The notes below the pieces were generated by a model. It was given only the letters and a program-made list of their open reading frames with translations. It was not told the origin of the DNA and ran no database searches. A program made the position numbers and the translations under genes. Positions 8,971 through 17,529 of a stretch of DNA of 64,000 nucleotides are shown in pieces. Origin of the DNA: an uncultured Bacteroidales bacterium (GTDB taxonomy: Bacteria; Bacteroidota; Bacteroidia; Bacteroidales; UBA932); assembly GCA_900316045.1 (NCBI GenBank), contig ONBM01000001.1:90761-154760 (forward strand), given 5' to 3'. The number at the start of each line of letters is the position of its first letter. The first letter of the stretch is position 1.

Positions 8971-10416
8971 ATGAGCAATATTATTCATATTATCGGGAAA
9001 AAGTTTTGTTTACCCTTTGTTATTGGAGCGTTGACATTCCTTTCTGCATCTTGCCAAAAAGACTCCTCCGCATTGGAAACAGATTCTGCGGTCAATCTGG
9101 AATGTTCTAGCGTACAGATTGTACCTCTCGAAGACGCTCTTGCGACTCTGGAGAATTTCCTAAAAGAAAATGAATCCGGGATGAGTGCCACAAGATCAGG
9201 TTCACCTCGAGAATTCGCTTCTGTACATGCTTATTATATACCAGAGAGCTTTGAGACATCTACAAGATCCTTATGTGAAACCAGACAGGATAGCATTCCC
9301 GATGCCTATTTAGTCAACTTTGCCAATGACGAGGGCTTTGCTGTCTTAGGGGCAAATTCCGCTGTCGCCGATATAGTGGCTGTGACAGAAAAAGGACAAA
9401 TCAAGGACGACCTCACAGTGATTCTTGCAGAGGAAGAATTAGTTGATGACGATGACCCCTATGACGTGCAAGTAGACTCTATCGGGGTATACTGTGAAGA
9501 AGATGATGATTTCTACTCTTCAGCCGTATCAGCATCATCGGTTGTTTCCACATTGCTTTGTCAGGGAATCGATAGATATTCTACTAACGATGATTTTGGG
9601 AGGGAGGATTCCGGCTATGGCGGCTCCGGTGGCTCTGGCCATGGTAGTTCGAACACACATAAATACTCGACAAAATCTCCATTATTGAATATCTCATGGG
9701 GACAGCTAGATCCATACAACCGATATTGCAAACGCAAAAATTTGATTCTTCAAAAGAAAAGTGCATATACCGGATGTTCTACTACGGCCATGGCAATGAT
9801 TGTAGCAAATAACGAATACCCTCAGACCCTCAGAATTAACGGCAACCTGCTGGATTGGGCAGGAATGAAGTCCGATACGACAGCTTTCTTTTTGCTCGAA
9901 AAAAATAAAGAAGAAATCGCACTCCTTATGGGAAGCATTTATAACTTCGTGAAGAAAGTCGCTACACGCTCGTTCACTTTAATCACCCCTGAACAAATAA
10001 AAAGAAGGATGGAAAAATTTGGATATTCAAACGTCAAGAAATACTGTGGCAATGATTTAACGACAACTATGTTAATGGCGACTAGCAAAATGCTTGCTGA
10101 CAATAAGCCTGTATTTATCTCTGCAATCCCACCGCGAGTAAAGAAATGGAAATATGGGCATTCTTGGGTAATAGATGGAGCAAAATACTCATCAGCTAGT
10201 TCTAACCAATATTTACTGCACTTTAATTTTGGATGGCAAAAGTATTGTAACGGGTATTTCTCCATTACCTGTCTTAATCCGGCAAAAGGAGTAGAGTATG
10301 ATAACCCGCAATATATTGATTTATCTAATGATTATACATATACCTGGCATTTCAGGCTTATTACGTATGATGTGCCGACTGCGAATTGCTCTGCAAGCAT
10401 ATATTTTTCGTACTAG
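8971..10416 (+). CDS. Secreted Spi/peptidase C10 cysteine protease lipoprotein
   Basis: This is a streptopain-type (family C10) papain-fold protease of 481 residues with lipobox SASC (Cys28). A Spi-like inhibitory pro-domain follows (about 48-150: VPLEDALATLENFL and YLVNFANDEGFAVLGAN). Next come an acidic stretch and a Gly/Ser linker (about 215-228), then the catalytic domain. Nucleophile Cys269 is in YTGCSTTAMAMI, His397 in GHSWVIDGAKY, and HFNFGWQKYCNGYF is the usual closing motif. The pro-domain should keep the enzyme inactive until cleaved outside the cell. The gene is visibly AT-richer than its neighbours, hinting at acquisition. A small lipoprotein gene follows after 56 bases. Confidence 0.9.
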   Translation: MSNIIHIIGKKFCLPFVIGALTFLSASCQKDSSALETDSAVNLECSSVQIVPLEDALATLENFLKENESGMSATRSGSPREFASVHAYYIPESFETSTRSLCETRQDSIPDAYLVNFANDEGFAVLGANSAVADIVAVTEKGQIKDDLTVILAEEELVDDDDPYDVQVDSIGVYCEEDDDFYSSAVSASSVVSTLLCQGIDRYSTNDDFGREDSGYGGSGGSGHGSSNTHKYSTKSPLLNISWGQLDPYNRYCKRKNLILQKKSAYTGCSTTAMAMIVANNEYPQTLRINGNLLDWAGMKSDTTAFFLLEKNKEEIALLMGSIYNFVKKVATRSFTLITPEQIKRRMEKFGYSNVKKYCGNDLTTTMLMATSKMLADNKPVFISAIPPRVKKWKYGHSWVIDGAKYSSASSNQYLLHFNFGWQKYCNGYFSITCLNPAKGVEYDNPQYIDLSNDYTYTWHFRLITYDVPTANCSASIYFSY

Positions 10417-10472
10417 AAGACGTTTGTTTTCTAAACACTTATTGCATAACGATTAAAATATATTAACACTTT

Positions 10473-10874
10473 ATGAACACGAGGGGAAAATTAATCATTT
10501 TATTATGCATGTGTTCCATGATATTTTGCACATGCATGTCTAGTCCGTATAGTTCTCCTATAAAGTTAGAGTATCACTTCAAAGAAATAGATTACCGTGC
10601 CCAGGAGATACGCGTGAATTCCAATGTCCCCATATCATACCCCATCTTTGATTGGGCGGAGTCTGATTCGGACAAGGGACCGGAATACTACGAAGACGAT
10701 AAAATTATTCGTAAAGGAGATTGGTTCAGGATCATTGTGGACAAAACAGACCGGAAGCATCTCGTATTATCAGTTGATGAGAACGATACTGACAAGGACA
10801 GGGTGGTGGTAGTTTGTGCCATTTGTTATGCGGAATCGGATACTGTCCGAGTTGTCCAAAAGGCCAAGCCTTAG
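10473..10874 (+). CDS. Small lipoprotein, possible partner of the C10 protease
   Basis: The 133-residue protein has a signal peptide with Cys residues suitable for lipidation (FCTCMSS). The mature part is beta-rich; its end (LSVDENDTDKDRVVVV followed by a strand ending VRVVQKAKP) resembles a BACON-like or other immunoglobulin-type fold. No enzymatic motif is seen. It lies 56 bases behind the C10 protease on the same strand and shares its low-GC character. In Bacteroides fragilis small inhibitor genes sit beside C10 protease genes, so a protease inhibitor or accessory factor is a fair guess, not shown by sequence. Confidence 0.6.
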   Translation: MNTRGKLIILLCMCSMIFCTCMSSPYSSPIKLEYHFKEIDYRAQEIRVNSNVPISYPIFDWAESDSDKGPEYYEDDKIIRKGDWFRIIVDKTDRKHLVLSVDENDTDKDRVVVVCAICYAESDTVRVVQKAKP

Positions 10875-11170
10875 AGAGCGGAATAGCGAGAACCCCTCTG
10901 CAGACTTCTAGCAGAACGTTGCTAACCTGTGATGTTCTGCATATTCGCATGCCGAAAGCGAAGGACAGCATAATGGACCTGTGCAAGGCACCCCGTCATC
11001 CATGATTCCAAATCCTTCCACGGACACCTTCCGGACCCATCCGAAGTTGCGCAGGATGAGGTTTTATCGTCGCAACATTCACCCGAGAGGTCATCCGTCT
11101 TCATTATGGCCTCACTAGCCATTCAGACTGATATACGCTCATTGGTTGCAGTATTACAAAATAACTGACC

Positions 11171-11240
11171 CGTCATCCTGACTAAAGTCAGGATCCATAT
11201 TATAGAAGAGCTAGATCCTGAATCAAGTTCAGGGCGACGG
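11171..11240. repeat. REP-like double palindromic element
   Basis: Two roughly 25-base arms face each other: 11171-11195 contains GTCATCCTGA and TCAGGATC, and 11213-11239 contains GATCCTGA and TTCAGGGCGAC. Each arm is itself nearly palindromic (TCCTGACTAAAGTCAGGA in the first). The two arms are related in inverted orientation. A single related arm occurs at 38790-38815. This is the layout of repetitive extragenic palindromes. Confidence 0.65.
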
Positions 11241-11349
11241 GGTGGGACGTTCTAGGGACTGTTAGTTCCAAGGTAATCACATACATCCTTTAACAGGGCT
11301 TGGGACTTGAACCATTTTGGATCCACCTTTGCCTGATAGAGATTTGAAA

Positions 11350-11381
11350 TTTTGATGGTAAGGAAATAATCCCTAATTTCG
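11350..11381 (+). promoter_or_regulatory. Candidate upp promoter
   Basis: TTTTG (11350-11354) and TAATTTCG (11374-11381) are separated by 19 bases, the spacing expected for Bacteroidota -33 and -7 elements. The -7 box has one mismatch to TAnnTTTG. It lies 28 bases before the start codon. Confidence 0.5.
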
Positions 11382-11409
11382 TGTTTCGGAAATCAATTTT
11401 CGAAAAGCT

Positions 11410-12063
11410 ATGAAAGTCATCAATCTTGGGGACTCAAATTCCGTCATCGGTAACATCATCGCCCAAATGAGGGACAGAAACGTCCAGAAAGATAGCCTGA
11501 GGTTTCGCTCTAACCTAAAGAAACTTGGCAACATCTTCGCTTATGAGCTAAGCAAGACTCTGGACTACCACCCTAAAGACATAACTACGCCTCTCGCCAC
11601 TGCAAGAGTGAACATATCGGACTCTAAGATCGTGGCCGCGACCATCCTACGAGCCGGCCTGCCGCTGCACGAGGGGATATTGGAGATTTTCGACAAGGCC
11701 GAGAACGCTTTCATCGCGGCATACAGGAAATACGACAAAGGCGATGACTTCCATGTGAACATCGAATATTGCACCTGCCCTTCGCTGGCTGGAAAGGTAC
11801 TTATTCTCGCTGACACGATGCTGGCCACGGGGGCTTCCCTGGAAGTTTCATACAGAAGACTGCTGGACGATGGCGGAGAACCGGCATACACCCATTTCGT
11901 ATGCCCCATCTCTAGCATCTACGCAATAGAATATATTCAGAAAAGATTTCCTGACAACACAACGCTTTGGACTGCGGCCGTCGATGAAGAACTTACCAGC
12001 CATTCTTACATCGTCCCAGGATTGGGGGATGCCGGAGACTTGTCTTTCGGACCAAAACTATAA
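11410..12063 (+). CDS. upp: Uracil phosphoribosyltransferase
   Basis: Upp converts uracil and PRPP to UMP in pyrimidine salvage. The 217-residue protein has the N-terminal signature (SLRFRSNLKKLGNIFAYELSK), the PRPP-binding loop LILADTMLATGAS (near residues 134-146) and the uracil-binding end YIVPGLGDAGDLSFG. The form with DTMLATG and a 217-residue length matches Bacteroidota Upp. It converges with rpoN: the two coding regions overlap by six bases at the 3' ends. A promoter candidate precedes it at 11350-11381. Confidence 0.93.
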   Translation: MKVINLGDSNSVIGNIIAQMRDRNVQKDSLRFRSNLKKLGNIFAYELSKTLDYHPKDITTPLATARVNISDSKIVAATILRAGLPLHEGILEIFDKAENAFIAAYRKYDKGDDFHVNIEYCTCPSLAGKVLILADTMLATGASLEVSYRRLLDDGGEPAYTHFVCPISSIYAIEYIQKRFPDNTTLWTAAVDEELTSHSYIVPGLGDAGDLSFGPKL

Positions 12064-13485
12064 TTCTTTGCGAAGCCGAGCTTTAGGAATCGCAAGCTGA
12101 TCACGGTACTTGGCAATAGTACGGCGGGCTACCTTATAACCACGCTTATTCATCTCCGCAACCAGCTGGTCATCAGTCAAAGGCTTGTGCTTGTCTTCAG
12201 CGTCAACGCATTCGCGAAGGGCCTTCTTAAGCTCTCGCGTAGAGACTTCTTCGCCTTCCTGGTTCTCCAGGCCTTCGGAGAAGAAGAACTTGAGAGGATA
12301 TATTCCGAAATGCGTTTCGATGTATTTGCTGTTAACTACTCGCGAGATAGTGGAAATATCAAAACCAGTCTTCTCCGCTATATCTTTCAGCACCATTGGC
12401 TTCAGGTGAGATTCGTCCCCATCCAGGAAGTAATCGTGCTGATAATCTATTATAGCCTGCATTGTGCTCTGGAGGGTGTTATGGCGTTGCTTAAGCGCTT
12501 CGACGAACCATTTCGCCGAATCCAGTTTCTGTTTCACGAACGTAGCTGCCTCTTTTTGCTTCTTGTCCGAAGAACCTTGAGCCTGTTCAAGCAGCTCGGC
12601 ATATTTCCTGTTCACGCGAATTTCAGGAATATTGAATCGCGGCATTGAAAGCTTCAGCTGGCCGTTCTCGACGTTCAGCACGAAGTCTGGGACTATCTGC
12701 TGAGCCTGATCGTTGTAAGAATCGTCTATCTGGCCGCCAGGAGAAGGGTTCAGCTTCATTATCTTCGACATTGCAGCCTTCATATCTCCTTCCGTCAGGC
12801 CGAGCTTTGATATTATTTTCTGGAAATGCTTATTCGAAAACTCATCAAAATGATTCTGGATTATCTTCTCGGCATTCCTGACATCCGGGGTCTGCTTCAT
12901 GGCCTTAAGCTGAAGGAGCAGGCACTCCTGAAGATTCCTCGCGCCCACGCCAGTAGGCTCGAAATCCTGGATTACTTTGAGCAATTGCAGGACTTCATCA
13001 TGGTTGGTTTCTATATTTTCCTTGAAAGCCAAGTCGTCCACGATGCTGTCGATGTCTCTCCTTAAGTAGCCATCATCATCCAGACTGCCTATTATGAAAG
13101 CTGCTACGTCGCGCTGATGCTTTCCCAGATTCCTGAAGCCTAGCTGGTCCATGAGACTCTGCCTGAAACTTTCCTTTACGGAGAAGGTATTGTACTGAGG
13201 ACGCTCGTCCTTTCCATAATTATTCACGTGAAGGTTATAGTAAGGGACCGGATCGCTGTCATCATTGCTTATCTCGTCAAGGGAAACGTCCCTAGCCCCC
13301 TCCTGATCATCATCCTTCTTCTCTACCGGCGTGTCATCGAGGACTGGATTTTCATCCAGTTCATCACGAATCTTCTGCTCGAGCTCCTGAATCGGGAGTT
13401 CAATCAGTTTTATCGTCTGAATCTGGAGCGGAGACAGCTTCTGAGTCTGCTTCATCTCCAGCCCTTGTTTGAGCATGTCTGCCAT
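12058..13485 (-). CDS. rpoN: RNA polymerase sigma-54 factor
   Basis: RpoN directs RNA polymerase to -24/-12 promoters and needs an AAA+ activator. The 475-residue protein has region I (TQKLSPLQIQTIKLIELP, about 13-30), an acidic region II, the core-binding domain and a C-terminal DNA-binding part with the RpoN box ARRTIAKYR near residue 455. The start codon shares one base with the stop of the SPOR-domain gene (TAATG). A sigma-54 activator of NtrC type and its kinase are encoded at 20.3-23.0 kb, together with a candidate sigma-54 promoter near 27.57 kb. Confidence 0.95.
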   Translation of the reverse strand: MADMLKQGLEMKQTQKLSPLQIQTIKLIELPIQELEQKIRDELDENPVLDDTPVEKKDDDQEGARDVSLDEISNDDSDPVPYYNLHVNNYGKDERPQYNTFSVKESFRQSLMDQLGFRNLGKHQRDVAAFIIGSLDDDGYLRRDIDSIVDDLAFKENIETNHDEVLQLLKVIQDFEPTGVGARNLQECLLLQLKAMKQTPDVRNAEKIIQNHFDEFSNKHFQKIISKLGLTEGDMKAAMSKIMKLNPSPGGQIDDSYNDQAQQIVPDFVLNVENGQLKLSMPRFNIPEIRVNRKYAELLEQAQGSSDKKQKEAATFVKQKLDSAKWFVEALKQRHNTLQSTMQAIIDYQHDYFLDGDESHLKPMVLKDIAEKTGFDISTISRVVNSKYIETHFGIYPLKFFFSEGLENQEGEEVSTRELKKALRECVDAEDKHKPLTDDQLVAEMNKRGYKVARRTIAKYRDQLAIPKARLRKEL

Positions 13486-13979
13486 TACTTCCTCTTTAAT
13501 TCCATGTCAGCCTCGTGTTTTTTGGCTCGATTGAACAGCGGGAACTGCGCGCTTTCTTTAATCACAAGACATCCAGGATACTTTTCTTTCAATTCTTCAG
13601 CAAGCTTCAATGCCTCAGATTTCGTTCTGAAATCCCCGGCGGTCACTCTAAAGAACGGGCTTTGATAAGACCTGTAAACCGTGACATCTGGAAACGTATT
13701 CTTAAAATTGGTCACGACGGCCTCGGACTCGCCTCTTGCAGTCTGTTTATTGTCATTGAATATCCTGACTCTGTAAACTACGACATTTCTTGCAGTGTTT
13801 GAAGCAAGCTGGGTGGAGAACGAATTCATAATGGCTTGTGACTGATGCACGCTCACGCCGGATGGCAAGACATTAAAAATTGTCTTACCAACTAGCGAGG
13901 AATCAACAACTTGTTCTTGCGCCCGCATATTGAATATAGCGCATGATGCTATAAAGAATATTCCTAAAGCCTTTTTCAT
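13485..13979 (-). CDS. SPOR domain-containing secreted protein
   Basis: The 164-residue protein has an N-terminal signal peptide (about 1-20, cleavage after MRAQ) and a C-terminal SPOR domain (about 66-142: VVVYRVRIFNDNKQTARGESEAV, then RSYQSPFFRVTAGDFRTKSEALKLAEELK). SPOR domains bind glycan strands stripped of stem peptides, typically at division sites, so it probably sits in the periplasm. It overlaps rpoN by one base and the upstream lipoprotein gene by four bases, forming one minus-strand unit. No other catalytic domain is present. Confidence 0.82.
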   Translation of the reverse strand: MKKALGIFFIASCAIFNMRAQEQVVDSSLVGKTIFNVLPSGVSVHQSQAIMNSFSTQLASNTARNVVVYRVRIFNDNKQTARGESEAVVTNFKNTFPDVTVYRSYQSPFFRVTAGDFRTKSEALKLAEELKEKYPGCLVIKESAQFPLFNRAKKHEADMELKRK

Positions 13980-14446
13980 TCGTTCGATAATTTATTTAGG
14001 TCTAAATCTTTGAACTTAAAAGTCTTGCCGACTCCGTTCTTCAATGTGACGTGAGCCTCGACATCGGTCGTGAAACCTTCAAGGCTGCCATTCTTCAAGA
14101 GAGCCATGACTTGCCTCAGCCCGACGCTCTCGCTAAGTTCAGCTGAACAAGGCAGGTCGTAAACTTTGACGCTTTTCTTATCTACCGACAAGGAATCGGC
14201 AGAATAAGTCGCAAAATCCTCGCCGTTATATTTCAGCATGCCATTCACTTTCGTGATAATGAAGCCCATCGCTGGATTGTCTATCCCAATGGCCAGCACA
14301 GCGTCGGCAGAACGGAAGCCCTTCGGAGAGAACGACTCCAGCCCTACGGATGTTATTTTGATATCCTTAACCTTAGAGCAGGAAGGAATCATTGCCAGCA
14401 ACAGCACGCTGGCGAAAATCGATATGATGGTTTTAACTCTTCCCAT
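13976..14446 (-). CDS. LEA14-like lipoprotein
   Basis: A lipoprotein of 156 residues with a signal ending in a lipobox (MIPSCSK). The mature part resembles a single LEA-14/WHy-type beta domain (LESFSPKGFRSADAVLAIGIDNPAMGFIITKVNGMLKYNG). Such domains are of unknown function in bacteria. I chose ATG 14446 over 14485 because it gives a proper signal peptide and because the -7 box at 14464-14471 lies between the two. The gene overlaps the SPOR gene by four bases, so lipoprotein, SPOR protein and rpoN form one unit. Confidence 0.7.
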   Translation of the reverse strand: MGRVKTIISIFASVLLLAMIPSCSKVKDIKITSVGLESFSPKGFRSADAVLAIGIDNPAMGFIITKVNGMLKYNGEDFATYSADSLSVDKKSVKVYDLPCSAELSESVGLRQVMALLKNGSLEGFTTDVEAHVTLKNGVGKTFKFKDLDLNKLSNE

Positions 14447-14463
14447 ACGCTTTCCAAAACGTA

Positions 14464-14471
14464 CAAATATA
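14464..14471 (-). promoter_or_regulatory. Candidate -7 box TATATTTG (lipoprotein-SPOR-rpoN unit)
   Basis: It fits TAnnTTTG on the minus strand, 18 bases before the start at 14446. It is back to back with the miaB box at 14502, so this short gap is a divergent promoter region. Confidence 0.5.
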
Positions 14472-14501
14472 GGAAAAATCTCCAATTAACGTAAAAATGC
14501 A

Positions 14502-14509
14502 TATCTTTG
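14502..14509 (+). promoter_or_regulatory. Candidate -7 box TATCTTTG (miaB)
   Basis: It fits TAnnTTTG and lies 31 bases before the ATG at 14540. The only earlier in-frame start (TTG 14507) overlaps the box, which supports the later start. Confidence 0.5.
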
Positions 14510-14539
14510 CTAAAGCGTTCAGAAGAGATTCTCAAACTC

Positions 14540-15859
14540 ATGGAAAAGAAAATTTACATCGAAACATACGGGTGCCAGATGAATGTCGTGGATTCGGAGG
14601 TCATTTTCTCCATCCTCGGCAAGGAAGGATACGAGAGGACAGCGAATATGTCAGATGCCAACGTAATCCTTGCAAACACCTGCTCGGTAAGGGACAATGC
14701 GGAACAAAGAATATGGGGAAGGCTGGAGGTTTTCAACCAAGAGAAAGAGTCTCGCCCTGGAGTGGTCGTCGGCATCGTAGGGTGCATGGCGGAAAGATTG
14801 AAGGATAAGCTGATACAGACAGGGAAAGTGGACATAGTCGCTGGCCCGGATGCCTATAGGTCGCTGCCGGAAATGTTGCGAGAAGTTGCTCCAGAAAGAC
14901 CTAAAATAAACGTGCTGCTCTCCCGAGAAGAAAACTACTCGGACATCATTCCTGTCCGGATGGACAAAAACGGGGTTTCTGCTTTCGTGACCATCATGCG
15001 CGGCTGCAACAATGTGTGCTCGTACTGCGTGGTTCCTTACACCCGCGGAGCCGAGCGCAGCCGCGACCCAAAGACTATTCTGACTGAAGTCCGGGACGTG
15101 ATTGAGAAAGGCTACAAAGAAGTTACGCTGCTTGGCCAGAACGTAGACTCGTATCACTGGAAGACCGATGCCGAAGACATTGACTTTCCAGACCTCCTGG
15201 AAATGGTCGCAAGGCTGAACCCCTCGCTCCGCGTGCGATTCGCGACAAACCATCCCAAGGACATCAGCGACAAACTGATAGAGGCCATGGCCCGTCACAA
15301 GAATATTTGCCATCATATTCATTTGCCCGTGCAGTCGGGAAGCAACCGCCTGCTGGAGAAGATGAGGAGGCGCTACACCCGCGAATGGTATCTGGAGAGG
15401 GTACGCAAGATTCGGGAGGTGATGCCGGACTGCGGAATCACGACCGACGTGATCGCAGGCTTCTGCTCCGAGACAGATGAGGATCATCAGCAGACCCTTT
15501 CGATGTTCCGCGAGGCTGGGTTCGATTACGCCTACATGTTTCAGTATTCCGAACGCCCCGGCACGCTGGCGGCAAGGAATTATCCCGACGACGTGCCAGC
15601 CGATGTGAAAACCCGCAGGCTGAACGAGATAATCGCGCTTCAAGGCCAGCTGAGCCTGGAAAGCAATCAGAGAGATGTGGGGAAAACGTTCGAAGTCCTC
15701 GTGGAGGGCCCTTCCAAGAGAAACCAAGAGGAGCTTTGCGGACGCACAGGGAGCGACAAAATGTGCGTTTTTCCAGGCAAAGGCCACGTTGCGGGAGACT
15801 ATGTAAGCGTGAAGGTCACTTCCTGCACGTCGGCGACTTTAATAGGAAAAATCGTATAG
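14540..15859 (+). CDS. miaB: tRNA-2-methylthio-N6-dimethylallyladenosine synthase MiaB
   Basis: MiaB adds a methylthio group to i6A37 of tRNAs that read UNN codons, using two 4Fe-4S clusters and SAM. The 439-residue protein has the N-terminal MTTase domain starting KKIYIETYGCQMN with cluster cysteines 12, 48 and 82. The radical-SAM motif is RGCNNVCSYC (Cys156, 160, 163), and a C-terminal TRAM domain follows. YGCQMN and YTRGAERSR point to MiaB rather than RimO or MtaB. The ATG at 14540 follows the promoter box at 14502. The cardiolipin synthase gene starts three bases after the stop. Confidence 0.95.
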   Translation: MEKKIYIETYGCQMNVVDSEVIFSILGKEGYERTANMSDANVILANTCSVRDNAEQRIWGRLEVFNQEKESRPGVVVGIVGCMAERLKDKLIQTGKVDIVAGPDAYRSLPEMLREVAPERPKINVLLSREENYSDIIPVRMDKNGVSAFVTIMRGCNNVCSYCVVPYTRGAERSRDPKTILTEVRDVIEKGYKEVTLLGQNVDSYHWKTDAEDIDFPDLLEMVARLNPSLRVRFATNHPKDISDKLIEAMARHKNICHHIHLPVQSGSNRLLEKMRRRYTREWYLERVRKIREVMPDCGITTDVIAGFCSETDEDHQQTLSMFREAGFDYAYMFQYSERPGTLAARNYPDDVPADVKTRRLNEIIALQGQLSLESNQRDVGKTFEVLVEGPSKRNQEELCGRTGSDKMCVFPGKGHVAGDYVSVKVTSCTSATLIGKIV

Positions 15860-15862
15860 CCA

Positions 15863-17437
15863 ATGATACTGCGGACTATATTCACCATCCTGTATGTCTT
15901 GCTGATCATCACCACGGTGATCATGATAATCATAGACTCAGGAGATTCCGGAAAAAAATTCGCGTGGCTGCTAGTGATCGCCTTCCTGCCAGCCGTCGGG
16001 CTCATCCTGTACTACATGTTCGGAATCAATTACCGGCACCATTGGATATTCCAGCGCCGGCACCAACGATTCACGGATGCTTTCAACGAGGGAGCGACCG
16101 AGGAGATAAAGAACCTGTTATTCGGCCATGAGGCAGAGAAAATGCTGAGACCAGAATACATTGCCATGACCAGGCTCGTGGGGCAGAACAGCTACCCTAC
16201 CCTCACCGATGGCAACGACATAGAGATAATCTCATGGGGGCACCGCAAGTTCGAGCTGCTGTGCGAAGACATAAAGAATGCGAAGGAGTCAATCCACATG
16301 GAATATTTCCATTTCGGGAACGACGACAGCAGCAAATGCATAAAGGAGCTGCTCATGGCCAAGGCAAGGGAGGGGGTGAAGGTGAGATTCATCCATGAGA
16401 ATATAGCTAACCTGCCAATCAGCTCTAAATACTATGAGAATATGCGTAAGGCGGGGGTGGAAGTAGTCAAATTCACGAATCCAAGGCAGCATGCGCTCGA
16501 TATGGCCACGAGGCTTAACTTCCGGGATCACCGCAAGATAGTGATCATCGATGGGCGGATAGGCTACACCGGCGGAATGAACATCAACAATCACTATTTC
16601 AAGGAATGGCGCGACACGCACATGAGAATCACGGGCAAGGCCGTGGCTACCTTGCAGTATTTGTTCCTGGATGCCTGGCTGACGGGTGGCGGCGCCATCG
16701 ACAAGCCGCTGATAGAATTTTTTCCTCAGGCGCAGATGCAAGAAGGTTCTTCGAAGGGAATAGGCCCTGACTTTCGTCAGGATGACAACATGGAAACGGC
16801 TGACAACAGAGTAACGGCAGAGAATGCGGCTCCTGCCTTGCAGGATGTGCCTAGGCACATTGAAATCAATGCCGTGCACCCTGTCCTGAAGAACAAGCTG
16901 ATGCAGATTGTGCCGGATGAGCCATCCAGGGTCTTCCCTATCTTGCAATTCAGCTACGAATGGTTCCTGCTGCACGCCAAGAAGTACATCTGGCTCCAGA
17001 CGCCTTACTTCGTGCCTACGGAGCCGGTGATGCACGCCTTGAAGGCAGCGGCCCTGTGCGGGGTGGATGTGCGCCTGATGCTGCCCAAAAGGGCAGACAA
17101 TATATTCATGCGCCCTGCCAACAAGGCATATTACTCGGAAGCCCTCGACGCAGGAGTCAAGATATTCCTGAAGAATCAATTCATCCATGCCAAGACTTTC
17201 GTCTGCGATGACTACGTTACCAGCATCGGGACAGCCAACCTGGATTACCGCAGCTTCGACATCGACTACGAGGTGAATTCCTACATCTACGACGAGGAGA
17301 CAGCAATATATTACAAGAGAATATTCCAGAGCGACCTTGATGACTGCCGAGAGATCACGAAGGAGGAATGGGACAAGCGCCCATACTACAAGACCCTCAT
17401 CGACAACATCTTCCGCCTCTTTGCCCCACTCCTGTAG
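15863..17437 (+). CDS. cls: Cardiolipin synthase (phospholipase D family)
   Basis: Cls joins two phosphatidylglycerol molecules into cardiolipin and glycerol at the inner membrane. The 524-residue protein has two N-terminal membrane helices (about 3-24 and 33-53) and two HKD motifs: HRKIVIID (223-230) followed by GRIGYTGG, and HAKTFVCDD near residue 440 followed by SIGTANLD. Length and layout are normal for bacterial Cls. It lies three bases after miaB and is probably co-transcribed with it. A stretch around residues 285-335 (Gln- and Ala-rich) between the two halves looks like a variable linker. Confidence 0.93.
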   Translation: MILRTIFTILYVLLIITTVIMIIIDSGDSGKKFAWLLVIAFLPAVGLILYYMFGINYRHHWIFQRRHQRFTDAFNEGATEEIKNLLFGHEAEKMLRPEYIAMTRLVGQNSYPTLTDGNDIEIISWGHRKFELLCEDIKNAKESIHMEYFHFGNDDSSKCIKELLMAKAREGVKVRFIHENIANLPISSKYYENMRKAGVEVVKFTNPRQHALDMATRLNFRDHRKIVIIDGRIGYTGGMNINNHYFKEWRDTHMRITGKAVATLQYLFLDAWLTGGGAIDKPLIEFFPQAQMQEGSSKGIGPDFRQDDNMETADNRVTAENAAPALQDVPRHIEINAVHPVLKNKLMQIVPDEPSRVFPILQFSYEWFLLHAKKYIWLQTPYFVPTEPVMHALKAAALCGVDVRLMLPKRADNIFMRPANKAYYSEALDAGVKIFLKNQFIHAKTFVCDDYVTSIGTANLDYRSFDIDYEVNSYIYDEETAIYYKRIFQSDLDDCREITKEEWDKRPYYKTLIDNIFRLFAPLL

Positions 17438-17529
17438 CCATCGGCGAATTCATGCAGCTTGCTTTGCTTTAAAAGATTTCATAACTTTCGGAAATCATAA
17501 TCTGAAACGAACTTATAAATATTCAAAAA

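Larger units (their letters stand above)
10875..11409. other. Gene-poor intergenic region with palindromes
   Basis: About 535 bases hold no convincing gene. Near the left end, GCAGAAC (10911-10917) and GTTCTGC (10934-10940) form a 7-base stem that may end the upstream transcript, though no T-run follows. The centre carries a REP-like double palindrome (11171-11240). The right end contains the candidate upp promoter. The remainder shows no motif I recognise and may be decayed sequence. Confidence 0.6.

Noticed and set aside
14651..15787. Long open frame (378 codons) on the minus strand inside miaB
   Set aside because: It is an antisense shadow of miaB; composition is rich in Arg, His and Cys with no domain, and miaB is certain.
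16289..17188. Minus-strand open frame of 299 codons inside cls
   Set aside because: Antisense shadow of a clear phospholipase-D family gene with both HKD motifs.
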